Below the pieces are notes generated by a model that was not told the origin of the DNA, made no database searches, and was given only the letters and a program-made list of their open reading frames with translations. The translations under genes were made by a program, and so were the position numbers. DNA of 12,286 nucleotides, taken from the NCBI GenBank assembly GCA_032250895.1, contig JAVVEZ010000095.1, positions 1 to 12,286 of the forward strand, written 5' to 3'. This document shows, piece by piece, positions 1 through 5,827 of this stretch (the first letter of the stretch is position 1; the number at the start of each line of letters is the position of its first letter). This DNA comes from JAVVEZ01 sp032250895. Its GTDB lineage: Bacteria > Pseudomonadota > Gammaproteobacteria > Pseudomonadales > Pseudohongiellaceae.

Positions 1-240
1 ATGGCCTCAATGTGGAAAACCCTCGGCTCGATCGTTTCTACGGCGCAGGCTCCTATCCGGCAAGTAAAGCTCTGCACAAGTCCAGGATCCACCTTCCTGT
101 ACCCTGCCGATCCCTTCCCGCACCTTGATGATATTATTTAAGCCGCGACTCCCGCCCCTAAAGTTGCTATCATCGCCAACTTTATAGCGGTTGTTGCCGC
201 TGGTTTCCTTCCACAGACAGCAAGCTCAGACAAGCATTCG
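1..240. other. Upstream flank, no confident gene
   Basis: No gene is convincingly supported before yadG. Plus frame 3 is open from the window edge to a TGA at 126-128 (about 41 codons) and could be the 3' end of a gene starting outside the window. Plus frame 1 has a 46-codon ATG ORF (1-141) with no visible ribosome binding site. Neither translation resembles a family I recognise. The remainder (129-240) holds an 8-bp dyad (listed separately) and the weak leader of yadG. Confidence 0.4.
159..184. promoter_or_regulatory. 8-bp inverted repeat upstream of yadG
   Basis: TAAAGTTG (159-166) and CAACTTTA (177-184) are perfect inverted repeats separated by 10 nt, about 57 nt before the yadG start. 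A -10-like TATCAT (168-173) sits inside the dyad. The arm length and 10-nt spacer fit a dimeric repressor operator. A short RNA stem-loop is the alternative. The regulator cannot be named from sequence. Confidence 0.35.
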
Positions 241-1158
241 ATGACCCTCGCAATCTCCATCAAAGATCTTCACAAAACCTACAAAAACGGCTTCAAGGCA
301 CTCAAGGGCATCAGTCTGGATGTCAAGCAGGGGGATTTTTTTGCCCTGCTCGGTGCCAATGGAGCAGGCAAATCCACCACTATCGGCGTGATCGCAACCC
401 TGGTGAAAAAAACTGCCGGTTCCGTGGAGGTTTTTGGCAAGGATGTCGATACCAACACCTATGAAACCAAGCTGGATCTGGGCATCGTGCCTCAGGAAGT
501 CAATTTCAATCACTTTGAGAAAGTCATTGATATCGTGGTGACCCAGGGTGGTTATTATGGCCTGCCGGCCCGGATCGCCAGGGAACGGGCCGAAAAATAT
601 CTGCGTCAACTGGGACTCTGGGACAAGCATGACCAAGCGGCCAGAATGCTGTCCGGCGGCATGAAAAGGCGTCTGCTGATCGCCCGTGCCCTGGTGCATG
701 AACCCAAATTGCTGATTCTCGATGAACCGACGGCGGGCGTTGATATCGAGTTGCGCCGTTCCACCTGGGAATTCCTGCAGAAAATCAACAAGGCCGGCAC
801 CACCATCATTCTGACCACGCACTATCTGGAAGAAGCCGAGACCCTGTGTCGCAATGTTGCGATGATCGACCAGGGCATGATCATCGAAAATACCAGCATG
901 AAAAAACTGCTGCAGACCCTGAATCGCGAGCTGTTTGTGCTCGATGCCCGTGAGCCGATGACAAGCGCGCCGGTCTTGCCGGGTTTCACTGTCGAACTGC
1001 TCGACGAGCACAGCCTGGAAGTCGGCGTCGAGGGCAGCCAGGATATCAATGCGGTATTCGAGCACCTGAGCCGGCAGGGTGTCAGAATCAAGAGCATGCG
1101 CACCAAGTCCAACCGGCTGGAGCAATTGTTCCTGTCATTGCTGAACAAAGCAGAGTAA
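241..1158 (+). CDS. yadG: ABC exporter ATP-binding subunit (YadG-like)
   Basis: This is the nucleotide-binding subunit of an ABC-2 type exporter; it hydrolyses ATP on the inner face of the membrane to drive the permease encoded next to it. Visible motifs are Walker A GANGAGKST (residues 38-46, Lys44), Q-loop Gln85, signature LSGGM (137-141), Walker B ending LLILDEP with Asp161/Glu162, and the H-loop His194. Residues from about 225 to 305 form the C-terminal extension usual in the drug/Nod-factor (CcmA/DrrA-like) subfamily. Its 305 aa match E. coli YadG (about 308 aa). The ATG at 241 is the only sensible start, although its ribosome binding site is weak. yadH follows after 28 nt. The substrate of YadGH is not established; by family it is an export pump. 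Confidence 0.93.
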   Translation: MTLAISIKDLHKTYKNGFKALKGISLDVKQGDFFALLGANGAGKSTTIGVIATLVKKTAGSVEVFGKDVDTNTYETKLDLGIVPQEVNFNHFEKVIDIVVTQGGYYGLPARIARERAEKYLRQLGLWDKHDQAARMLSGGMKRRLLIARALVHEPKLLILDEPTAGVDIELRRSTWEFLQKINKAGTTIILTTHYLEEAETLCRNVAMIDQGMIIENTSMKKLLQTLNRELFVLDAREPMTSAPVLPGFTVELLDEHSLEVGVEGSQDINAVFEHLSRQGVRIKSMRTKSNRLEQLFLSLLNKAE

Positions 1159-1186
1159 ACGGGCAGCGTCATTCAGAGGTTCTCTT

Positions 1187-1969
1187 ATGTCATCAGTCGC
1201 GGTGAATTACAAATTTATTGCCTTCAAGACCCTGGTCTGGAAGGAAGTCCGACGCTTCCTGCGCATCTGGGTCCAGACCCTGGTGCCACCAGTGATCACC
1301 ATCGCACTGTATTTTGTGATTTTCGGCAATCTCATTGGTCGTAGAATAGGGCCCATGGGGGGCTATACCTACATGGAGTTCATCGTGCCGGGGCTGATCA
1401 TGATGGCGGTCATCAACAATTCCTACGCCAATGTCGTGTCTTCCTTTTTCAGTCAGAAGTTTCAGAAAAGCATAGAGGAACTGCTGGTGTCCCCGGTGCC
1501 CAATTTCGTGATTCTGACCGGTTTCGTCGCCGGAGGCGTGAGCAGGGGTTTGCTGGTGGGGCTGGTTGCCTCGCTCATTGCACTGTTTTTCAGTGGGGTG
1601 CATGTTCACAATCTGTTCATCATCATTGCGGTGGTCCTGATGTCCTCGATCGTCTTTTCCCTTGGCGGATTCATCAATGCCGTATTTGCCAACAAGTTCG
1701 ATGACATCAGTATCATTCCGACCTTTTTCCTGACCCCCCTGATTTATCTCGGCGGGGTGTTTTACTCCGTGGAGCTGCTGCCTCCAATGTGGAAGACGAT
1801 TTCCCAATTCAATCCGATCTTTTACATGGTGAATGCCTTCCGCTATGGCATTCTGGGCATTTCCGACGTCAATATTGTCTGGGCCTTTTTCATGCTGGCG
1901 GTTTTCACCGTGGGGCTTTTTTCCTTCTCGTTGTTTCTTCTTGATCGTGGCACAGGTTTGCGGCACTGA
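1187..1969 (+). CDS. yadH: ABC-2 type exporter permease (YadH-like)
   Basis: This is the membrane-spanning partner of the preceding ATPase, 260 aa with about six hydrophobic helices (roughly residues 25-50, 60-82, 105-130, 135-158, 170-192 and 228-252) and no signal peptide. The arrangement and length match the ABC-2 permease family and E. coli YadH (256 aa). The conserved stretch around FFLTPLIYLGGVFYS (residues ~181-195), followed by a Pro-rich turn and NPIFYMVNAFRYG, is the typical ABC-2 signature region. AGAGG (1175-1179) lies 7 nt before the ATG, a good ribosome binding site. The stop codon shares one base with the queF start (TGATG), so translation of the two is probably coupled. The exported compound is unknown. 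Confidence 0.93.
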   Translation: MSSVAVNYKFIAFKTLVWKEVRRFLRIWVQTLVPPVITIALYFVIFGNLIGRRIGPMGGYTYMEFIVPGLIMMAVINNSYANVVSSFFSQKFQKSIEELLVSPVPNFVILTGFVAGGVSRGLLVGLVASLIALFFSGVHVHNLFIIIAVVLMSSIVFSLGGFINAVFANKFDDISIIPTFFLTPLIYLGGVFYSVELLPPMWKTISQFNPIFYMVNAFRYGILGISDVNIVWAFFMLAVFTVGLFSFSLFLLDRGTGLRH

Positions 1970-2790
1970 TGACAGAGCCCCTGCTGGGTAAACAGGTCGA
2001 TTATCCCGGGCAGTACAGTCCCCAACTGCTGGTGCCCATTCCCCGTGAACCGGGCAGGGAAAAACTGGGAATAGCCGGCAAAGAGCTGCCTTTTCATGGC
2101 GCGGACATCTGGAATGCCTATGAATTGTCCTGGCTTGACCCGAGAGGCAAGCCCGAAGTGGCCATCGGGCAGCTGAGTGTGCCTGTGGACTCTGTCAATC
2201 TGTTTGAATCAAAGTCGCTGAAGCTGTATTTCAATTCCCTGAATCAGGAGCGCTATACTTCCCGTGCCGACGTGCAGGCCTTGATCACCCGGGATCTCAG
2301 CGCCATCGCAGGAAGCCCGGTCCAGGTCGTCCTGAGTCATCCCGGGGAGGACAGCCACCGGCTCGACCCGCTGCCGGGTATCAGTCTGGATACTCAGAGC
2401 GTGACATGCTCCCTTTTTCAACCGGCTCCTGAACTGTTGCAGTTTGCCGAGGATGCGAAGATGGTCCGGGAAACCCTCCATACGGATCTGTTTCGCTCCA
2501 ATTGCCCCGTGACCTCGCAACCGGACTGGGCCAGTATGTGTATCACTTACAGTGGCAGACAGCTGTCCCGGCCTGCGCTCCTGCAATATCTGGTTTCCTA
2601 CCGTCAGCACAATGACTATCATGAGCACTGTGTTGAAGCGATCTTCATGGATATCAGCAGGCGCTGTCAGCCCGAAGCCCTGACCGTTCAGGCCCATTTT
2701 CTGCGCCGGGGGGGAATTGATATCAATCCGATCAGAAGCAGCGGGCAGGGGATGGCAGCAAGGACCTTTTCGCGGGCCGTGCGGCAGTAG
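1969..2790 (+). CDS. queF: NADPH-dependent 7-cyano-7-deazaguanine reductase
   Basis: QueF reduces the nitrile of preQ0 to the aminomethyl group of preQ1 with two NADPH, a cytosolic step of queuosine tRNA modification. The 273-aa length is that of the two-domain (type II, YqcD-like) form; E. coli QueF is 282 aa. Catalytic Cys179 lies in FRSNCPVTSQPDW, and Asp186 is the general acid. The QueF motif ESKSLKLYFNS (Glu80 onward) is present, and the C-terminal tunnelling-fold half contains HCVEAIFMDI and FLRRGGIDINPIR. The ATG overlaps the yadH stop by one base, indicating translational coupling. The link between an exporter and preQ0 reduction looks like shared transcription rather than shared chemistry. 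Identification is firm. Confidence 0.97.
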   Translation: MTEPLLGKQVDYPGQYSPQLLVPIPREPGREKLGIAGKELPFHGADIWNAYELSWLDPRGKPEVAIGQLSVPVDSVNLFESKSLKLYFNSLNQERYTSRADVQALITRDLSAIAGSPVQVVLSHPGEDSHRLDPLPGISLDTQSVTCSLFQPAPELLQFAEDAKMVRETLHTDLFRSNCPVTSQPDWASMCITYSGRQLSRPALLQYLVSYRQHNDYHEHCVEAIFMDISRRCQPEALTVQAHFLRRGGIDINPIRSSGQGMAARTFSRAVRQ

Positions 2791-2844
2791 TCGCTTGCTT
2801 GCCGAAACAGCAAAGATCAATACTTGAAAAAACAGGAAACCAGC

Positions 2845-3390
2845 GTGGATGCCATTTTTGCCTTGCATAACAGAACTTCGTCACCGCGGCTGACGGAACC
2901 GGCCCCTTCGGAAGCAGAGCTGCAGCTTATTTACCAGGCGGCCTTGCGCGCGCCCGATCACGGCCTGCTCCGGCCCTGGCGTTTTCTGGTGGTCAAGGGG
3001 GATGCCAGGGTGAAACTGGGGGACTTGTTCGTCCGTTGCAGTCAGCCTGACAGCGAAGAAAAACGGCTTAAATTGCGTGATGCGCCGCTGCGGGCTCCTG
3101 TCGTCATCATTGCGGTTGCCGCCATTGTCGAGCACCCCAAAGTACCTGCCATCGAGCAGATGGCCTCGACGGCGGCGGCGGTGCAGAATATGTCCCTGGC
3201 TGCCTATGCTCTGGGCTATGGCACGATCTGGAAGACCGGGGCGGTGGCCTACGATGAAAAAATAAAGCAGGCGCTCGGCATAGGCACACAGGAAGAGATC
3301 ATGGCTTATCTGTATCTGGGCAGTCCCACGCTGAAAGAGCGTCCGGTGCCGGTGCTGCCGACGCAAGACTTTTTCGAAGACTGGCCGTAG
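2845..3390 (+). CDS. ydjA: Nitroreductase family protein (YdjA-like)
   Basis: A FMN-dependent NAD(P)H oxidoreductase of the nitroreductase superfamily, small YdjA/TdcA-type clade. The natural substrate is not known for this clade. Visible family features are the N-terminal FMN-binding Arg region (HNRTSSPRL, residues 8-16), APDHGLLRPWRF (about 36-47), the central APVVIIAVA strand, and GYGTIWKTGAVAY near residue 130. I chose GTG at 2845 because AGGAAA (2834-2839) lies 5 nt upstream and the protein then begins DAIFALHNR, aligning with E. coli YdjA (MDALELLINRR). It gives 181 aa against 183. An in-frame TTG at 2824 is a possible longer start (188 aa) with no good ribosome binding site. It lies 54 nt after queF without a terminator between, so it is probably the last gene of the yadGH-queF unit. 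Confidence 0.85.
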   Translation: MDAIFALHNRTSSPRLTEPAPSEAELQLIYQAALRAPDHGLLRPWRFLVVKGDARVKLGDLFVRCSQPDSEEKRLKLRDAPLRAPVVIIAVAAIVEHPKVPAIEQMASTAAAVQNMSLAAYALGYGTIWKTGAVAYDEKIKQALGIGTQEEIMAYLYLGSPTLKERPVPVLPTQDFFEDWP

Positions 3391-3406
3391 ATGGGTTTCC
3401 AGCAGC

Positions 3407-3433
3407 TTGAATTTGTCACAGCCATGCTATACA
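3407..3433 (+). promoter_or_regulatory. Predicted promoter of tRNA-Ser
   Basis: A TG-extended -10 element (TGC followed by TATACA, 3428-3433) is preceded by TTGAAT (3407-3412) with a short 15-nt spacer. A GC-rich stretch (GTGTCGCGC) follows the -10, the kind of discriminator found at stringently controlled stable-RNA promoters. Transcription would begin near 3440, giving a leader of about 50 nt that is removed by tRNA processing. Confidence 0.55.
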
Positions 3434-3491
3434 GTGTCGCGCTTTTCAGGCAGTTTGCCGGAACGGGCAAACCAGCAGGATTGAAGAATTG

Positions 3492-3582
3492 GGTGAGGTG
3501 TCCGAGCGGCTGAAGGAGCACGCCTGGAAAGTGTGTATACGTTAATAGCGTATCGAGGGTTCGAATCCCTCCCTCACCGCCA
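3492..3582 (+). tRNA. tRNA-Ser (anticodon GGA)
   Basis: The gene folds as a class II tRNA with a long variable arm. The acceptor stem GGTGAGG (3492-3498) pairs with CCTCACC (3572-3578), followed by discriminator G and an encoded CCA (3580-3582). The anticodon stem CACGC/GTGTG encloses the loop CTGGAAA, with anticodon GGA at 3526-3528, reading UCC and UCU. The T-arm contains GGTTCGAATCC. The variable arm (TATACGTTAATAGCGTAT) has a self-complementary stem, as expected for serine tRNAs. It stands alone between ydjA and a repeat-rich spacer. Confidence 0.97.
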
Positions 3583-3622
3583 TAAATAAAAAACCCGGCC
3601 CTGTGCCGGGTTTTTTATTTAT
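3582..3622 (+). terminator. Intrinsic terminator after tRNA-Ser
   Basis: The arms at 3582-3599 and 3605-3622 are a perfect 18-bp inverted repeat around the 5-nt loop CCTGT. The core is ACCCGGC/GCCGGGT, followed by a run of six T (3611-3616). The A-rich 5' arm mirrors the T-rich 3' arm, so the structure should terminate in both directions and would also protect ydjA from antisense reading. The left arm starts at the terminal A of the tRNA CCA end. Confidence 0.92.
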
Positions 3623-3626
3623 GGCA

Positions 3627-3730
3627 GCGAGGGCCGGTGAGAAGCCTCGCGGGTTCGACAAGCCGTGCATCAGCACGGCGCAGCACGCCCGTTGTTTAGG
3701 GCGCCCCGCAGGGGTGAAGCGCGCAGCGCT
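3627..3730. repeat. Cluster of four short hairpins
   Basis: Four consecutive perfect stems lie within about 100 bp: GCGAGG/CCTCGC (3627-3632 with 3645-3650), GCCGTGC/GCACGGC around ATCA (3662-3679), CCCC/GGGG around GCA (3704-3714), and AGCGC/GCGCT around GCA (3718-3730). This density is more than ordinary spacer DNA would show and suggests a structured intergenic repeat or a small structured RNA. No promoter can be assigned specifically to it. Confidence 0.55.
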
Positions 3731-3765
3731 GAATGCATCCCGACCGAATGAGACGGATGACCCAA

Positions 3766-3829
3766 CCCGGCCCTTTCACTAAACCTGCATGGCATAATTG
3801 GTTCAGCAGGGTTTTATAGGCAACAAACC
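3766..3829. repeat. 64-bp direct repeat, copy 1
   Basis: Matches 3946-4009 at 57 of 64 positions by my hand alignment, with no gaps. The most conserved part is AAACCTGCATGGCATAAT and the end TTTATAGGCAACAAACC. The two copies are exactly 180 bp apart. The unit has no coding character and is probably part of a dispersed intergenic repeat. Confidence 0.85.
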
Positions 3830-3838
3830 TGAGGCCGA

Positions 3839-3954
3839 AGGCCCGGACAGAGGGGTAGGGGCTTCGGGGGCTTCTGAGGGCAGGACGCCCGAAGAGAGCC
3901 TTCAGGGATGAACTCGTAGCGTCCCCCGAAGCTCCTGCCCCACTGCCCGGGCCT
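3839..3954. repeat. 32-bp imperfect inverted repeat (large hairpin)
   Basis: Arms 3839-3870 and 3923-3954 are complementary at 28 of 32 positions, enclosing 52 nt. The innermost part is CTTCGGGGG against CCCCCGAAG, perfect. The right arm runs into the second copy of the 64-bp repeat by 9 nt. Inside the loop, AGGGC and GCCC could form a further small stem. Such a structure resembles a BIME- or MITE-like element. Confidence 0.75.
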
Positions 3955-4009
3955 TTCACCAAACCTGCATGGCATAATCGGTTTAGCCGGAGTTTATAGG
4001 CAACAAACC
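3946..4009. repeat. 64-bp direct repeat, copy 2
   Basis: Second copy of the unit at 3766-3829, with seven substitutions and no indels. The differences are scattered, so the duplication is not very recent. Its first 9 nt also form the outer end of the right arm of the large inverted repeat. Confidence 0.85.
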
Positions 4010-4031
4010 CTAACCTTTCATTGAACCAACT

Positions 4032-4057
4032 GGAACCCCGCCGGCGCGGGGATGACG
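4032..4057. repeat. REP-like palindrome
   Basis: The stem CCCCGC (4036-4041) and GCGGGG (4046-4051) around CGGC is flanked by GGAA and ATGACG. Read on the minus strand it is CGTCATCCCCGCG...GGGGTTCC, the layout of the very common proteobacterial REP-type element (CGTCATTCCCGCG-loop-CGGGAATCC). It is further flanked by TAACCTT (4011-4017) and AAGGTTA (4060-4066), an outer 7-bp inverted repeat. It lies just downstream of the GST stop, where it could stabilise or terminate the minus-strand transcript. Confidence 0.7.
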
Positions 4058-4078
4058 GTAAGGTTACCGGAATGCCTG

Positions 4079-4732
4079 TCAACCCGCTTTATCCAAGGGC
4101 AGCTTCAAGGTTTCTTCCTGGGCATCGTCGAGCCAGCACTGGACATGGGGATTGTCGAGCAGGGCCTGCAGATAGTGCCGGGACTTCTGGTTCAGTATGG
4201 CCCCATAGGCGCTCAGAGAAATGGCGAAGGGTGCCAGGAAACAATCGGCAATGGAAAAACTGCCGAACAGATAGTCTCCGCCATCGCCGAATTTTCGTCG
4301 GTAGCAGTAGATGATGGCATCCAGCCGGGCAATTTCCTGCTCTATTTTTTCGCTGGCCCGGAGTTTGACCGACAGATGGCAATTCATCGGCCACTCTCTT
4401 TTCAGATGTTGGAAGTCAGCGTGCAATTCCGCCACCACGGACCGGGCCGTCACTTTCTTGTTCAACTGTCTGGGCCAGCCCTGCGACTCCAGGAAGGTCT
4501 CCGAGACATAGTCACAAATGGCCAGGGAATCCCAGATTCTCAGACCGTTATGACAGAGCACCGGTACTTTCAGAGAAGGCGAATGAAACCCGAGTTTTTC
4601 CGCCGTATCCGATTGATAGAGGGCTATGCGGATTTCCTCGAAGGGAACGCCGGTTTCCTTCAATAATAACCATGCCCGCAATGAACTGGACGAAAAGTTT
4701 CTGTTGCCGGTAACGAGTTGTAGATCATTCAT
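4079..4732 (-). CDS. Glutathione S-transferase family protein
   Basis: A cytosolic GST-fold protein of 217 aa. The N-terminal thioredoxin-like domain (about residues 1-80) shows GNRNFSSSSLRAW, where one of Ser14-Ser17 is the likely glutathione-activating residue, the cis-Pro motif KVPVL (Pro57), and the glutathione-contacting DS pair in IWDSLAICDYV (Asp68/Ser69). The all-helical C-terminal domain contains FGSFSIADCFLAPFA, matching the conserved N-capping/hydrophobic staple region of GSTs. It resembles the small Pseudomonas/YfcF-like group; the substrate is unknown. A start at 4795 is possible, but the ATG at 4732 gives the canonical N-terminus and overlaps the end of pdsO by 8 nt. With no clear ribosome binding site of its own, its translation is probably coupled to pdsO. 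Confidence 0.86.
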   Translation of the reverse strand: MNDLQLVTGNRNFSSSSLRAWLLLKETGVPFEEIRIALYQSDTAEKLGFHSPSLKVPVLCHNGLRIWDSLAICDYVSETFLESQGWPRQLNKKVTARSVVAELHADFQHLKREWPMNCHLSVKLRASEKIEQEIARLDAIIYCYRRKFGDGGDYLFGSFSIADCFLAPFAISLSAYGAILNQKSRHYLQALLDNPHVQCWLDDAQEETLKLPLDKAG

Positions 4733-5579
4733 GAGTGGTGGCCTGTGTAACAAATTGACGGTTGCTGTGGATGATGATCTCTGCCCGGCGGTCATAAAAA
4801 TTTCCCTCCAGGCTTTCGCTGGCAGTCAGCGGTCTGCTTGCACCATAGGCCGCTGTATGAATCGATGTGGTTTTCATACCCAGTTCGACCAGAGCGGATC
4901 TGACTGCCTCGACACGGCGTTGCGAAAGTTGCAGATTGTGTTCCTTGCTGCCGCGACGATCCGCATAAGCACTGATTTCGATCGTCGCTTTCGGCATTTT
5001 TTTACCCAGTGCCGCGAGTGCCTGCAAATTTTCCCGGTAATGTGGCTCGATCAGGCTCGAATCGGTTTTGAAATGCAGGTTGATTTTCGTGTCAGCACAA
5101 CAGTTCACGCTGCCTGTAGTCGCATCGGGTTTGGCATCGTCGCCAAAACGGATACTGTGCAACTCCGCACTTGCGCCAGTCTGGCTCAGGGCATACTGTG
5201 CCTCCAGACTTCTGTTTTTTTCCTGTAGTGCGGCCAATTCCGTTTTGCTCGCCGCCAGGCTTGCTGTCAGTATTTGCCTTTCCTCGATGACATGGACACC
5301 ATTGCCGAGCAGACCGCCAAAGATGGCCGTGCCAATGGCACCCGCAGGACCGGCAATGAGACCACCGAGAATCACGCCGCCGATGATGCCGGCAGACTCC
5401 TTTTCTGCGCGGTTTTTTTCGAGGGCCGCTGGGTCGTAATCCAACTTGTCTGTGTCAGTGGCCTGTGCGCCATTTGAGACCAGAAGCGATGGCATCAACA
5501 GCGCTGAACTTAAAACGAGTGAAGCCAGAAACGGAGTGGCGTCTTTCCACAAGGGCTTGAGGCGGGTACTTGTCTGCAT
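4725..5579 (-). CDS. pdsO: OmpA-family periplasmic protein, PdsO-like
   Basis: A 284-aa exported protein anchored to peptidoglycan. It has an unusually long-leader signal peptide (hydrophobic 17-35, likely cleavage after AQA at 40), a charged stretch, and a glycine-zipper hydrophobic segment (62-95, GGVILGGLIAGPAG) that could insert in a membrane. A short coiled coil (about 97-130) and a C-terminal OmpA/MotB domain (160-270) follow. In the OmpA domain, Asp205 and Arg220 in the AYADRRGS...SQRRVEAVR region and Arg263 in YDRRAEI fit the diaminopimelate-binding site. This order of parts, and the divergent pdsRS pair, match the sortase-associated OmpA-like protein PdsO, whose exact role is unknown. 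CAGGAG lies 7 nt before the ATG. A Cys pair (158-159) precedes the OmpA domain. The alternative is a generic OmpA-family protein. Confidence 0.82.
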   Translation of the reverse strand: MQTSTRLKPLWKDATPFLASLVLSSALLMPSLLVSNGAQATDTDKLDYDPAALEKNRAEKESAGIIGGVILGGLIAGPAGAIGTAIFGGLLGNGVHVIEERQILTASLAASKTELAALQEKNRSLEAQYALSQTGASAELHSIRFGDDAKPDATTGSVNCCADTKINLHFKTDSSLIEPHYRENLQALAALGKKMPKATIEISAYADRRGSKEHNLQLSQRRVEAVRSALVELGMKTTSIHTAAYGASRPLTASESLEGNFYDRRAEIIIHSNRQFVTQATTHE

Positions 5580-5613
5580 AATCTTGCTCCTGCCAGGATT
5601 TCAGGTGATGGAT

Positions 5614-5626
5614 ACGTGTTTCACGT
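5614..5626. promoter_or_regulatory. Palindrome in the pdsO leader
   Basis: ACGTG-TTT-CACGT is a perfect 5-bp inverted repeat lying between the predicted pdsO -10 and its start codon. Its location suits a repressor site, but the arms are short and no regulator can be assigned. Confidence 0.25.
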
Positions 5627-5633
5627 GGGGCTC

Positions 5634-5660
5634 ATTAAACCCGCATCCTGTTACTTTCAA
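5634..5660 (-). promoter_or_regulatory. Predicted pdsO promoter
   Basis: On the minus strand, TTGAAA (5660-5655) and TTTAAT (5639-5634) form a sigma70-like pair with a short 15-nt spacer, about 55 nt before the pdsO ATG. It is the best candidate in the divergent region, but the spacer is suboptimal. Confidence 0.4.
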
Positions 5661-5722
5661 AGGGAGCAAAGGGGGCAATGTGCTGATCAAATATGACCAA
5701 ACAATGGCATTTGCAAAGGCTC

Positions 5723-5807
5723 ATCCGGAGTCACTGCCTTTCGTCAGAAAATCCGGTATAGTCCCTGCGGGTTCAGGATTGCCTGAGTCTTAGACACTGT
5801 CATCCGG
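5723..5807 (+). promoter_or_regulatory. pdsR promoter region with repeated ATCCGG
   Basis: A good -10 hexamer TATAGT lies at 5757-5762 without a clear -35, a pattern usual for promoters needing an activator. ATCCGG occurs three times: 5723-5728, 5751-5756 (directly before the -10) and 5802-5807. The outer two are part of the 9-mer TCATCCGGA. These may be contact sites for a regulator such as PdsR itself. The pattern is visible; the function is a guess. Confidence 0.35.
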
Positions 5808-5827
5808 AAGCGGGGGAGTCTTGAGAG

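Larger units (their letters stand above)
3623..4078. other. Repeat-rich intergenic segment, no gene
   Basis: About 450 bp between the tRNA terminator and the convergent GST gene. I see no credible CDS. The longest open frame (minus strand, 3696-4082) runs through both copies of the direct repeat and the REP-like palindrome and reads as low-complexity Arg/Pro/Gly-rich sequence, typical of translated repeats. The segment divides into a string of hairpins (3627-3730), two copies of a 64-bp repeat, a large inverted repeat between them, and a REP-like palindrome next to the GST stop. These are listed separately. Confidence 0.8.

Noticed and set aside
3..128. SYPASK in frame 3, resembling the YxxxK motif of short-chain dehydrogenases
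   Set aside because: The frame ends about 20 residues later, whereas the family needs around 100 more; chance match.
226..1125. 299-aa minus-strand ORF opposite yadG
   Set aside because: Exact shadow of a gene with all ABC ATPase motifs on the plus strand.
2824..3390. Longer ydjA start at TTG 2824
   Set aside because: No ribosome binding site and it adds seven residues not present in the family; GTG 2845 fits both.
3644..3656. tRNA T-loop-like GGGTTCGAC after tRNA-Ser, as a possible integration (att) site
   Set aside because: Only about eight bases match the tRNA T-arm and no integrase is present; insufficient for an attachment site.
3696..4082. 128-aa minus-strand ORF through the repeat island
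   Set aside because: It translates both 64-bp repeats and the REP palindrome; the Arg/Pro-rich, duplicated peptide is typical of spurious ORFs in intergenic repeats.
4079..4795. Longer GST start at 4795
   Set aside because: The first 21 residues lie before the conserved N-terminus and are encoded inside the pdsO OmpA domain.
5446..5793. 115-aa plus-strand ORF spanning the pdsO start and the pds intergenic region
   Set aside because: Antisense to the pdsO signal sequence and covers the divergent promoters; no ribosome binding site or family resemblance.
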